NCBI GenBank assembly: GCA_023078685.1
Contig: JALGAS010000007.1
Coordinates: 1,426,001 to 1,490,000 of the forward strand
Length of the DNA stretch: 64,000 nt
Source: Neopestalotiopsis rosae
Lineage: Eukaryota; Ascomycota; Sordariomycetes; Amphisphaeriales; Sporocadaceae
Direction: 5' to 3'
In this document: positions 1 through 10,796 of the stretch, one piece after another
Layout of the letters: each line of letters begins with the position of its first letter
Position numbering within the stretch: position 1 is the first letter of the stretch
The notes under the pieces: generated by a model
What the model was told of the DNA's origin: nothing
Database searches by the model: none
What the model saw: only the letters and a program-made list of their open reading frames with translations
Program-made: the position numbers and the translations under genes

Positions 1-947
1 TCGAGCGATGTTGCCGAAGATCGTGGTACCTTTTTCTGGACGGGTATCGAGGCTGTAGGTGTCTCGGTGTTTGTAAAGGTTAGAGTAAAATAGGCTTGCT
101 GTTCCTCAATCTCAAAGATACTGATGATCATCTTTGCAGGTGTATGATGTTCGACTTTGTACTTGGTGCCTGCTCGTAGAGCCTTAGATGAGAGGATCAC
201 CTCTACGACTGAGTTGTTAAGACTTGCAGACTTGCCCGAAGTATCGGCATTTCCGTCAACCGCGCCAGATTTACCATGTTCCGATCCGGGGGACTTTACC
301 CTCGGAGTCGCACCACCCACGTCTTCTGGCATGATATCTGCAGTCTTGGTCAGACCATCAGCAACCAAGGAGTCGAAAAGATCATCCCAGGAAACCCATA
401 CGGGCCTGCCATCTTGCAACATGTCAATGCCAATCTGTGGCAAGGTCTGTCCGCGTAATTGGTCCACGATGAATGAGACATCCTGAGCATCTGTAGTGTC
501 GGTTACAGTGCCAAGCAAGCGAGCCATGGCCTCGTTTGCAAGCACAACGGTCTTGAAATTATTGAGCACCATGACAGGGACCGGCAAATACTGCATAGCC
601 GAGAATGCGAGCTGTCCCGGCGATATGTAGGGCAGATCGAGGCGGAACGGACTCCCCGATTGGGATCTTCTGCTGCCCGGAGGCGACGGGGATGGGCCAT
701 GTCCGGGCACAACATTTGGACTGCTTGGAATCTTGAGAGGCCCGTTTCGGCGCAGACTTAATTCGGGACTCCGTTGCACTGGTGGTGACTTTTCCGACGA
801 AGGTGCGATCGAGTCCTCCATGTCGACCTGTGGCTGTGGCGGGGAAGCTTCCCGAATAACAGGATTTGACAAGGGAGAAGGCGAGGAGCCGTCATCGTCG
901 TTGGAGCCATCGTTGCGGTGAGATGGATCTAAAGCTTTTGACACCAT
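1..947 (-). CDS. PAS-domain protein, probable hybrid histidine kinase, N-terminal part only
   Basis: This reading frame stays open from an ATG at 947 down to the window edge, so at least 315 codons are present and the C-terminus lies outside. No in-frame ATG occurs upstream before a stop near 1034. The first ~110 residues are Ser/Pro-rich and look disordered. From about residue 116 a PAS-like domain begins, with the run LPVPVMVLNNFKTVVLANEA followed by MARLLG, then a later segment with MLQDGRPVWVSW. This combination resembles the N-terminus of fungal hybrid histidine kinases of the Fos-1/TcsA type, which sense stress through PAS domains and signal by phosphorelay. No kinase, ATPase or receiver domain is visible because the gene is truncated by the window, so the kinase assignment is inference; another PAS protein is possible. 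Confidence 0.6.
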   Translation of the reverse strand, partial: MVSKALDPSHRNDGSNDDDGSSPSPLSNPVIREASPPQPQVDMEDSIAPSSEKSPPVQRSPELSLRRNGPLKIPSSPNVVPGHGPSPSPPGSRRSQSGSPFRLDLPYISPGQLAFSAMQYLPVPVMVLNNFKTVVLANEAMARLLGTVTDTTDAQDVSFIVDQLRGQTLPQIGIDMLQDGRPVWVSWDDLFDSLVADGLTKTADIMPEDVGGATPRVKSPGSEHGKSGAVDGNADTSGKSASLNNSVVEVILSSKALRAGTKYKVEHHTPAKMIISIFEIEEQQAYFTLTFTNTETPTASIPVQKKVPRSSATSL

Positions 948-3900
948 TGCGCTGACCGCTAGCACGCGATGCAGAACCGAAGCAAGCCCATTTGACACAA
1001 CAACGCTGGATGGGAGCAGTGAGAGTGTAGTTCAGCAGTTGGAATCGGGAGACGCTTGAATTCGCGCGCCAGAATAGATGGATTCCCAGAGCGTATTTTT
1101 TGCTTTCCGGCTGGTTCTAGGGCAAAAATCGAGAGAAGCGGGTTGGTAGGTACGGTCGATAGGTTACTCAAAGAGAGCAGCAGAGACACGGCTTGAATGA
1201 GGGTGGTGGGGGAGAGTCTAGACCGGGCTGTTGGAAATCTGTGACTGGATGCGGTCGTCTCTCCGGAAATTCAAATAGGGTATCTACCATGGAGATCAGC
1301 TGAGATGTCAGGCACTGCTGTACGAGCTGACTATAATAAAATGGTGAGTCGACGATGTCAATGGTTTGCGCCGACCTCGAGAAGCTAGCTGTAATTGACG
1401 AGAGGCGGCCGACGAGAGGCAGAGGAGCTTTGCAAGACTGTAGTGTACACGTCGAGTGGTGTATTTCCAACCTTCTCGAACTCCTCGATTCCACCTAGGC
1501 TGGAGGATATTACCATAGTCACTCACTCAGCCTCTGCGGAACCGGGGCTGTCTACCGGTCTGCCCACCTTACACACAGTCCAACAGCAAGCCTCGACGAG
1601 GCGGGGAAGCTCAATGCTTAAATTGGTCGAGGGACAGACAGATAGACAAGACACACTCACCAGAGCCGGGGTTTGATTAATTAGTTGGTTGCTGGTATGG
1701 AAATGGGATACCAGTCGAAGATCACCAAAAGGGCTGAGGGTTGGTTGCGCAGCGGGAAAAGGGCGTCTATTGCTTAGAGAGCTTAGATCCGAGTCGGCAC
1801 GGGAATATCAGACTGCAGGAAACTTTTTTGTGAGAAAATGGCAGGTTGAAGAGAGAGATTGGAAAAAGAATGATCATCTTTGGTAAAGTTGATTGACCGT
1901 GTGCGCGCTTGTGTGTGTGTGCCGCCCTGTCTACTACCAGCTACTTGCAGTCGGCCATCCATCTCTACCTTAGCTGCTTAGTAGCAGCAAGAGCTTACCA
2001 GAATCACCGACTGCACCATTGATCACTATGCACCCTTGCCTACCTACATACCGACCGACCGTACTTACATGGAAGTGAGCAGCTAAAGTGGCAAGGTGGA
2101 GACGGACGGAGTGTCTGTGGAGAAGGGCAGATCGGCAGCTGTTTACTTGCGCACTGAATGTCCTGAATGTATGGAAAGGAACTAACCTAGGTAATCAAAC
2201 TGCCAACTCAGGGTTTCGTGCTAGGAGATTACCTATATACGGTTAGTTAGGTAATCCTTGACCGAAATTGCCAGGTGGAAGTTGGAAATCTGAGCTGGGG
2301 CTTACGTTTCATACGTTAGTTGACACTGCTTGAAGTTGGTGCTGAAGATGAACAAGAGGGAAAAGATAGAGTTTGTTGATGACAGGCAGCACAGCATAAC
2401 CCAAGTCTGACTATGTAGGTGGATCGGTAGGTAGGTAGGTACCCAGATGCAAGCATCCAAAGTGATACAACTACAGAGTACGTAGTATAATAGAAAAGTC
2501 AGGGCCTTCGTCTTAATAGCCAATTGAAAGACTTTGGGTTTTCCCTACTAAAAAGAGACAAAAAGTCAGTCAATGGCGAGGAGGCATTTCGGTGAATCAG
2601 TTTCCCAAATTTGCGCCGGATCGAGCAGGTAACGGGCTGGTTAGCGTAGGTATGTGACGCAGTTTGGGGCCCAAAGTCCTAGCAGCCTAGGGCCCGTTGA
2701 GAGGGGATGAGTGAATAAAGAGCGCCTCGCAAAATCGCCAGTCGGCCTGGCGGTCGCCGAACGCCAGATGCTCGGTTGGGTTGGCGCACATCAGTCAATT
2801 TTTTTCAAAACGCAGCAGCTCTGCCGTCATGTCCAAAAACCCTCTCCCAAAGGACAGGGTAGGGCCCATAGAACTGGGCAATTTGAGTTTGTGAAGGAGG
2901 GTCCAATACCCGCTTGCCAAGTCCCTGTACTAAGTCCCTCTGAGAAGGCGGAGAGGGGAAAGAAAAATTCGCCCATGGGATTTCAACACGAGCGATAATC
3001 AGAATTCCGAATCTGCATCCGGCAGTGAGGGGCCACTCAGCTTGCTGATGGTAAGCTGCACTGGGGAATGGGAACAGGGGATCAGGCATCGGTGGCAGAT
3101 GGATGGCTGAAGGATGGATAGAGGGGGTTAGGATGGATCGAGAGGGGGAGCTTAGGGTGAGTTCTCTGTCGTGTGTTCGGGTCGAAAGGTATCTTTCCAT
3201 GGTTGCAATGCAGCCAGCTACTTCCCTGCGCACAGCGTGAGAGACGCTTCAGGTTGGGGTGAATAGCAGCTTGAGATGAATTGAGTGGCGCCCTGCAATG
3301 CCAGGATCGCGCACTAGCGCACGCTATTTCGATGGTCGATGGGGTCTAGACTCTAAACACGGATCGTTGGTTGCGCTAGGCCCCGATTTGACCGTCTGTA
3401 CATCATAAGTGGCGTCGGCATGCGCTTGACGTCACTTGCCAATGTCGACGTGGAACCCTCGTCATTCAACCGCTTTCGCAGTTGGGTAAGGCTCTCACGT
3501 CTTTTGGGGGAACTTCAGCCTTCATTCAGGGGCTCGAGGGGCAACCGCATGCACAAGAGACAGTGACTAAAGGGCTGACCAATCATGTCAAAGTAGGGGT
3601 CATTGATGAGCGCGAAGGCAGACAGTCAGTGAGTGAGCGAGCTCGGCATCTGCCAGCTACGTCCACTCAAGCTCATCATGTCTGCAACAATCAGGTCGGC
3701 CGGATTGATCATATTAAACAATGTGGAAACACTTTGAAAATCCCGAACAACATTAGTCTTGATGCCGTACGATTTGCAACCAACGAATAAATTAGACACA
3801 TTGGACACTTAAAAAAGAGTTGACCAGTTCTCACGGGATCATCCACAGCCGGCCGGCACTTGCAGACTGAGTCAGTCGGGAGCCCTTGACCCAAAGCCCC

Positions 3901-4319
3901 GAAGTGGACTATCACCCGTTTTCGTGCCCTTCACCATGTGCTTTAGCAGCAAAATGATGTCACTGCTCAGGCGAACGACGACGAACCACCACGGACGTTT
4001 GGCATTTATGTTTTTTTTTTTGCCTGCCCTAGCGGTCTATCATCGGTCGCATGCGGGATAATTGAGTCGTTTCCCGCCAAATGGCTCATTAGAGACGTCT
4101 TAAAACAAGTTGCTATTCATGTAATCTGCCCATACTTTTATTGTCTGTAGGTTGAGTACCTGCAGTATAGTGTATAGTACAGCGTATTGCCCAGTAACAA
4201 GCAATTACAATGTATCTCACTCATTGGTCGTCCAAAATAGTCTATCACTATTCGTCATTGCCCCTATCATCGAAATAGCTCCCAAGTGCGTAATACTCTT
4301 GACAATTGGTATACGTTCT
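948..4319. other. Intergenic stretch, no supportable gene
   Basis: It holds the presumed promoter and leader of the PAS-domain gene (948 to about 2000) and the 3' flank of the Wss1 gene. Open frames here are short, mutually overlapping on both strands, and show no recognisable domain or fungal splice structure. A GGTA tetranucleotide run lies at 2426-2441. I see no tRNA. Confidence 0.5.
2426..2441. repeat. GGTA microsatellite
   Basis: Four tandem copies of GGTA lie here. The same motif or its complement recurs between genes at about 32080-32110, 32430-32450, 51130-51174 and 51426-51450, so it is a dispersed intergenic simple-sequence motif of this genome. Confidence 0.7.
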
Positions 4320-5745
4320 TCAAGAACTCTCCTTGATTTTTCCACAAAGATCACAGCTCCAATAAGTCCATTCTCGTACGCGACCGCAAAATGAGCAGGT
4401 CCAGGTTTTTTGGGTTGTCTTAGACCCCACCACCGGATCGCTATTTTGGGACATGCCGGACGCATTTGGCTTCGATATACCCGCCGACGATGTCGTCTTG
4501 TGGCTGCTTTCGGGAGGGTCTGGCTTTGTCAGGTCAACGATGGCGGGTCGCTGACGCTTTGCTGGCCTTTGGGACGCCACCGCCTGAGTCGCTTTTGGTG
4601 CCCTCTCGGTACCGCACGCGTCGCAGCATAGAAAGTTCAATGGGTTTTGAAGAGTGCATATTTGACAGGCCCATGATGAAGGGACCGAACCGCCATCACC
4701 CATAGAGCTGGCATTGTCGTCGATGATCTCGACCTCTCGATCACTCGTAATAGCCTGGCCTCTGGGTGATCGCGTTGATGTGCTGTAGGTTGGCTTAGAC
4801 GCCGCTGCTCTAGGTGGATTTTGTGCGCTGTTGCGCTGAGGCGCATGGCCGTGCAACTTTGAGCTACCTTGACTTCCAGCAGGATTGGCCGTGGTCACTG
4901 GCTGATACAAGTCTCCCATTCGAGCTTTTTCGTCTTCTTGGACAAGTTCCCATAATGCTTGCGCGATCGCAGCCTCGTTTGCCGCGTCTTCCTCTGCCTG
5001 GGTCTTGAATCCATTCCGTGTGGCCGTCTCTGCGATGACTCTAATCTCTTCTGCATTGTGCGTGATATTAGCACAGCCTTGCATGGTGCGGTTGCGTCTC
5101 TCTGCAGCATTGGCGATAATTCTTCGAATATCTGCTCCTGGCCGTGGTGCCTGGCCGCCTAGGCGCTGACCAGATCCGGCTGCCAGAACTTGGCGCTTCT
5201 CTGCAGCTTGCCGTGCAAGCCGGCGAGCCTCATGCATGGGCACCATTCCTCTACCCCCGAGGACGCGACCATTTGACAAGAAACCTTCGCCAGTATATCC
5301 TTTCATGGCCAGCGCCTCATGTTCGTCACGCAGCTGATCCCAGAGAGCATGGAAATCACCATTGTGGGGCCCGTGGACAATGTGTGCCAACTCGTGAAGC
5401 ATCGTATCTACCACATTCTCGATCGGAAGGAACTGGGATCGATCACCGGGATAGCGGAGTCGCAGACAAATCTTTTGCCCCCGATTTACGTTCAAACCTG
5501 GGGTAAGTGACGGGTCAGTTTCGAAGCCTTGCGTTGTGGATAAGCTGTGCAGACAGTACTGTCTTACCAAGCAGGTTTTGCTGGTCAGGGTAGAATTCAG
5601 CAAGCTGGTTGACCTTCCAGCCTCGAGCCCTCATGAGAGGCTTGACCACCGAAGCAATTTTTTTCAAGGTATGCAACGCATCGTTGGATCGTGGGAGGTC
5701 CTTTAGGTGGGAGTAGGCAAGTACCAGTGGATCGACCTCGGGCAT
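4320..5745 (-). CDS. wss1: Wss1-type WLM metalloprotease (DNA-protein crosslink repair)
   Basis: Two exons, 5745..5568 and 5497..4320, encode 451 aa; the 70-nt intron has a GTAAGA donor and a CCCCAG acceptor. The WLM protease domain fills about residues 1-190, with the zinc motif HELAH at 94-98 (catalytic Glu95) and a third His at 104. The disordered tail carries two RanBP2-type zinc fingers of pattern C-x2-C-x10-C-x2-C (337/340/351/354 and 427/430/441/444). It also has SUMO-interaction-like cores, VEIID before the first finger and IVDLT at 379-383. In yeast, Wss1 cleaves proteins crosslinked to DNA and binds SUMO and Cdc48. The zinc fingers make this longer than the yeast protein; I infer they help recruit it to ubiquitin or DNA. 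The intron placement restores GLNVN ahead of GQKICLRLR, as expected for the family. Confidence 0.93.
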
Positions 5746-7413
5746 AGTGACTGCAACGAGATGCTGCGGTTCCAACCAGTAATGACAGTATGGGCTGTCG
5801 AAGCGATGCGCTGTCGTGATACGGCGTGCAATACAACGCCAGTGAAGGAGAATATGAGGAGTTAATGAGGATGTCAATCTTGGCGATAGACGTCACTGGG
5901 CAGTGCTTGTTAAGTACACTCGTGATGGCCCTCTTGCCCAAGTGATTAAGTCGCCATGGAGGACAGCCTGCCTCGACACTCGAAAGTTCTTGCTTTCATC
6001 ACATAAGCAAAAAGACGGTAATCCGCTCGAAGATTCGATACCTTGGAGCTCTGAACGCTTCAGAAACGCGCCACCACTGCACACGCACTTGCGTTGGTTG
6101 CCTTGAGTGTTGAGCAGGTACCTGAGATACTACTAGAAAATAGCAGATAAGACGACAAAGAGGCGACGATAAGGCAGGTAGGGACTACAAGTAGCGTAAC
6201 CGCGCGCTGAAAGGTAAGCTTTTAGCGGGGCTTTATTACAGCTCACATATGCCGCCGTCCCCCGCGTTTAGGTGGGTTAGTGACCAATTGAGGTTCATAC
6301 ATGACTGACAACGCCCCGATGTCAGCTACAAATGCCCAGGTAAGACAGATACATCGGGCGCTTATATAGAATCCCTTGCATGGCTGCCGTGTGAGAGTAC
6401 CTCCCGGCAATAGCGTGTCAAAGAATCATGACCAGGCAGGTGAATAGCTCTATGAGCAATTCAGGAAAGCGGAAACAGTCGCTTTCCTGATGGGCCTCTT
6501 CCAGTTCACTATCAGCTCAAATACTACAGGGGGGTCAATGTCACACGCTGTATGATCTCCAACCACGGGAGTTCATATGTTCTTGAAAACGCAAGTGATA
6601 TATAGATATTGTATCCTAAGTACTACCATTGGGCATACATCAAGCATCTTACAAGTTTCTCTGCACACGCATCGATTCATGAGGCACTGCTCTCTGCACA
6701 TAACTTTAATTATTGAGAGAATTATGGTTGGGAGAAAGCACAAGTATGATCCGAACCGCCAAATATAGAGGTGCGCGGATGAACCCGATATGCTCTTCTG
6801 ACAAGCGATCCTATCGCATTCCCACGAAGTTCCTCCAATCAATACATGAGATTCCATGCTTTTTGAGGCTCGGTAGAGCACGATTCCGGCGAGATCAGCC
6901 GCCAAATAGAGCATCGGGAAGATTTTAAGCATGAAGTCGACATGGATCATTGTAACGCTTGAAATGCATCCTATGAATGATCTACCCCCCTGATCCACGA
7001 ACCCCTGTTTCCCAATCTCCAGCACTAACGCTCGCAATTGCTTGCACAAGAACTCATGTGGCCGTGAGAAAACCAAAGAGGAATATCCATTTGCTTGAGA
7101 AGATTTTCCCCGGGGCAGGTAAATGCAGGTAATTACTAGACGGCACAATGAGCCTCGTCAGGATCCTGCAGCTCGCGGATCCGAGTTTGGCTGGGCAAAT
7201 ATGAAACGCTATACTTGGCTTGATATTTGATCTGTATGATCCTGTAAAGTGTTGTTGATGTTCGGCTCTTGTGCCATCTTTACTTTCTTTTCCCGAATCT
7301 GTTCATATTCTCAGTTGGACTGGTTATTTTCTACTAAGGCGTGTGTCCGTGTGTTTTCTTTTCCTTCTATTGGCCTCCGGCATCTGTCTTGCGCCAGCAG
7401 TAGCAATCTAATC
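5746..7413. other. Intergenic region between Wss1 and the aspartic protease
   Basis: This is the shared upstream region of two divergent genes. A 191-codon frame on the minus strand (6573-7148) has no recognisable domain, an erratic Cys/Ile/Met-rich composition and no homologous feel, so I do not call it. The sequence becomes AT-richer from about 6540 to 6780. Nothing else is supportable. Confidence 0.45.
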
Positions 7414-9013
7414 ATGAAGTTCTCGACTTCCACCGGCGCGTTGGCAGTCGCCATTGGTCTGCAAAATGGACTCGTGGCCGCCGCTCCACACACAAAGGTC
7501 ATCAAGATTGACCTATCCGAAATATCTGTTCTGGGCGGAATGACGTTCAAGATCCATCAGCAACCCAACAAGGCCTTCAAGGGAGTACGCAAGGGGTCGC
7601 TGGCTCTCGCAAGAGCATATTCCAAGTATGGAGTCGCATTCCCGGATGACTTGCTCACGGCCATTGAAAAGCTCCTGGAAGAACTGGGTCTCGCTGGGAA
7701 CACTACTACGGGTGGAAACGGCACCACCACTGCCGGCCAAGGCAAGTCTTTATTCGAAAACCGATTGCAGTATCAGAAACTGACATGACTGTGCAGGAGA
7801 AGTTGCGGCCATACCGGAAGACTTTGATTCGGAGTATTTGTGCCCAGTTCAGATTGGAACGCCTCCCCAGACGTTAAACCTGGATTTTGACACGGGGTCC
7901 TCGGACCTTTGGGTCTTTTCTTCATTGACGCCGACAGCCCAAGTGGCCGGACAGACGGTTTACAGCCCCGAGGACAGCTCGACTGCCCAGGAGTTGACTG
8001 GAAACACCTGGAGCATTACTTATGGTGACGGCTCAAGCAGCAGCGGTTCAGTATTCATGGACTCGGTCTCAGTTGGCGGAATCACAGGTAAGCATCAGTG
8101 GCCATTCTCTTTGTGCACAATGATATGCAAGCTTGAAAAAAATGCAGCAACAAAACTAACTTCACAACAGTTGAGAATCAAGCTGTTGAAGTAGCTGAAA
8201 AGGTGTCGAGTAGCTTTACGTCTAGAGCTAGCACTGATGGGCTGCTCGGTCTGGCGTTTAGTGATTTAAATACTGTTACTCCAAATCAGCAGAAGACATT
8301 CTTCGACAATGCCATGAGCGAACTCGCATCACCGCTTTTCACGGCCAACCTAAAGCAAGCTGAGGGTAAGATTATATTACTGATCATCTGAAACTTCGGT
8401 ACAACTTGAGCTAAACTATTTTCTAGCTGGAAACTACAATTTTGGGTTCATCGATCCAACTGAATGTAGGCATAGACTCGATTTGTTTCTTGACTCTAAG
8501 AAGTGACCACTGACAAGTACATGACCACCTCCAGACACGGGCGACATAACCTTTATACCCGTCAACGCCTCGCAGGGGTTCTGGCAATTCGAGGCCGCGG
8601 GCTACCGCATCGACAACGGGACCGCCGTCTCGGCGCCGCACGTGGCCATTGCCGACACGGGCACGACGCTGCTCTTCGTGCCCGACGCCATCGCCGCGGC
8701 CTACTACGGCGCCGTGGACGGCGCCGTCAACGACGTGACGGGCGCGGGCGGGTACACGTACCCGTGCTCGACCGCCCTGCCCGACTTCACCGCCCTCATT
8801 GGCGACTACGAGGCCCTGATCCCGGGTTCCATCATACCCTTTGCCCCCGTCGACGGCAACACTTTTGAGGACGCGACGACGTGCTTTGGTGGGCTGCAGG
8901 CTACGCCTAGCGGGCTGCCGTTCAGTATCTATGGCGATACCTTTCTCAAGGCGCAGTTTGTGGTATTTCATGGTGGTAATCAGCAGTTGGGATTTGCATC
9001 AAAGCCGCTATAG
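7414..9013 (+). CDS. Secreted pepsin-like aspartic protease (family A1)
   Basis: Five exons (7414..7741, 7797..8087, 8171..8365, 8427..8465, 8535..9013) encode 443 aa. A signal peptide covers about residues 1-24, then a propeptide to about 115. The two catalytic motifs are DTGSS at 141-145 and DTGTT at 325-329, with the flap YGDGS and the C-terminal [13 protein letters not shown] expected of penicillopepsin-like enzymes. It should be secreted as a zymogen, activate at acid pH and cleave proteins for nutrition or host interaction. The ATG at 7414 is chosen because it starts a clean signal peptide. The first intron begins with GC, not GT (AG then GCAAGT), a known minor class. The third to fifth exons include a 39-nt micro-exon coding [13 protein letters not shown]; all junctions keep frame. 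The last exon is noticeably more GC-rich than the first four. Confidence 0.93.
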
Positions 9014-9659
9014 AGACAAGTCGGTGACTTGATGGGTTTTCATTGGGTTTGGGGTTTTCCCACTCAATGGTCAAGGATTTGGTCCATAGGTTTATGGTCC
9101 TCGCTGGAGTTTGGCGTGATTTTGATGAAAGGTAGGATCAATGGGTATGATTATGGTATGATGGAATAGAATGCATTCTTCTTTTTACGATTGCGTGGTT
9201 GTATTAGCAACCGTGGCTTGATTATAGTCACATTTTATTATTGATGTGTATGAAGCTTTTTGCATTACTTCTCAAAGCATGAGTGTTCTCAAATAGCCAG
9301 AAATGAGGGGGCCGAGAAGTACAAAAAGAAACTCGCACATCCGATCAGATTCAGCGTTGCACAAAGGCGCATCTATACAGAATTTCCCTTGTGCTATTGG
9401 CATTCGGCCGTATCATGTAAGCTATAGTAGCAGTATACACCATGGCGCGATGAACACGCCACCAATGGCGACGAGACAATACTGCGCCGCAGTCAGCCGA
9501 GCTGCATTAATAATACCGAACGGCACTCAAAACCATTTGATTCGGCCACTAATTCCTTTATTTTACATCTGAACCCAGCGACAATAAAAAGGAGGATGGA
9601 AACTTTCAAGCGCTCAATACTCTCGATTGTAAATTCACAGAAATCATAAACCAAGCCGG
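9014..9659. other. Intergenic region, protease 3' flank and DUF5519 promoter
   Basis: It is an AT-rich 3' flank to about 9300, then the upstream region of the next gene on the same strand. Only short frames without domains occur. I see no RNA gene or repeat. Confidence 0.5.
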
Positions 9660-10571
9660 GTGGTCATGGCGACAACAGCCATGTCCCAGCACATCCTCCA
9701 ACCCATCCAGAACCTCCTCACTCGCCTCCTCCCCACCACCACGGACCCGCGCTCCCGTGTCGTTCATCTGACCATAGCAGCATCCCTGACGACCGGCATC
9801 CCGCTCCTCTTGTCCTACTGGCTCTCAACCTACCGCGACTGGCTCGCCCTAGGCCGCGGCGGCCTGCCCGCCAACCCGCTGGGCTGGCTGGCCCAGGCAA
9901 TCCTAGGGGCCACCATTGCCCGGTCCGACCACCGGACCGCCTCAGCGACGCCCTGGACCATGTACGCCGAGACCGAGGCCGTATGGGGCGAGGCGGGCCG
10001 GGCCTCGTATCTTTTGCGCTCTTCCTCGTCGTCGCTACCGCTGCCGCGCCGCGCCGGTCCCCGCCCGCGCGTCCCCGCGTACGTGGCGCCGCAGCGGCAG
10101 ACGAACCAGCAGGCGGGCCCGGCGACGCTGGAGCGGATGGAACGGTACCTGGCCGACGTGGTGTCGGCGAACCGCGTCGTGCTGGAGCTCCGGCCCTCGG
10201 CACTCGAGGGGCCGTGTCACCAGGCCATCTGGCTCGCCAATGGTGGTGGCGGTGGTGGTCCAGGGTTTGGACGACGACCGGCACACCTCCGCGGCACCCG
10301 GGGCGAGCTGGTCCACCCCCACGACGAGGGCTCGACGCACTGCGTCCTCAGCCTCGGCGACGCGGCGCGGGCCGTCGAGCTGGGCTGGGCGGAGCGGCAC
10401 CGGCTGAGCGGTGCGTTCCCGGGCGAGGTGCTGCCCTGGGGCTACGTGATGATCTACGCGCCGCGCGACGAGGCCGAGTTTGCCGTGTGGAAGGAATTTG
10501 TTCTCGCGGCTGTGAGATTTAATGTTGAGGCGGCTTCGTCGGGGGAGACTAGCATCACGATACCACCATGA
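9660..10571 (+). CDS. DUF5519 / luciferase-domain protein
   Basis: A single exon encodes up to 303 aa. The first codons (9660 is GTG) are uncertain; ATG codons at 9666 (second residue of MVMATTAMSQ is also possible) lie just inside. A hydrophobic segment near residues 38-58 suggests a membrane anchor. The C-terminal half carries the features of the fungal luciferase-domain family (DUF5519): VLELRPSALEGP, GELVHPHDEGSTHCVLSL, GWAERHRLSG and LPWGYVMIYAPRDEAEF. The biochemical role of this family is not known to me; despite the Pfam name, light production is not implied. Codon use is very GC-rich. A Gly run coded by GGT/GGC triplets (about 10240-10262) interrupts the domain after IWLA, probably a triplet expansion. 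It is convergent with the ABC transporter, 225 bp apart. Confidence 0.83.
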   Translation: MVMATTAMSQHILQPIQNLLTRLLPTTTDPRSRVVHLTIAASLTTGIPLLLSYWLSTYRDWLALGRGGLPANPLGWLAQAILGATIARSDHRTASATPWTMYAETEAVWGEAGRASYLLRSSSSSLPLPRRAGPRPRVPAYVAPQRQTNQQAGPATLERMERYLADVVSANRVVLELRPSALEGPCHQAIWLANGGGGGGPGFGRRPAHLRGTRGELVHPHDEGSTHCVLSLGDAARAVELGWAERHRLSGAFPGEVLPWGYVMIYAPRDEAEFAVWKEFVLAAVRFNVEAASSGETSITIPP

Positions 10572-10796
10572 TTCGATTGATTGTGCAAAAAAGAAAGTCA
10601 CCATAAATGCCTCTTTTTTCGCTGCCCTGGTGAAAAGCCCAAAACAATGTATATATAAACAAACTTTTAATCCACTAAAGCAAAGCGGTAACAACTCCTG
10701 TACGCCCGTAGGATATGACTTGACGAAACAAGGAAAACGATTACCACTGATGTATCCAAGCAATCCATCGCTTTTCTATCCTCTCGGTTTTACCAT

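Noticed and set aside
2805..3233. 142-codon minus-strand frame in the first intergenic region
   Set aside because: Low-complexity Pro/Ser text with no domain or flanking splice sites.
6573..7148. 191-codon minus-strand frame
   Set aside because: No domain, erratic Cys/Met/Ile-rich composition, and it lies in an AT-rich promoter region.
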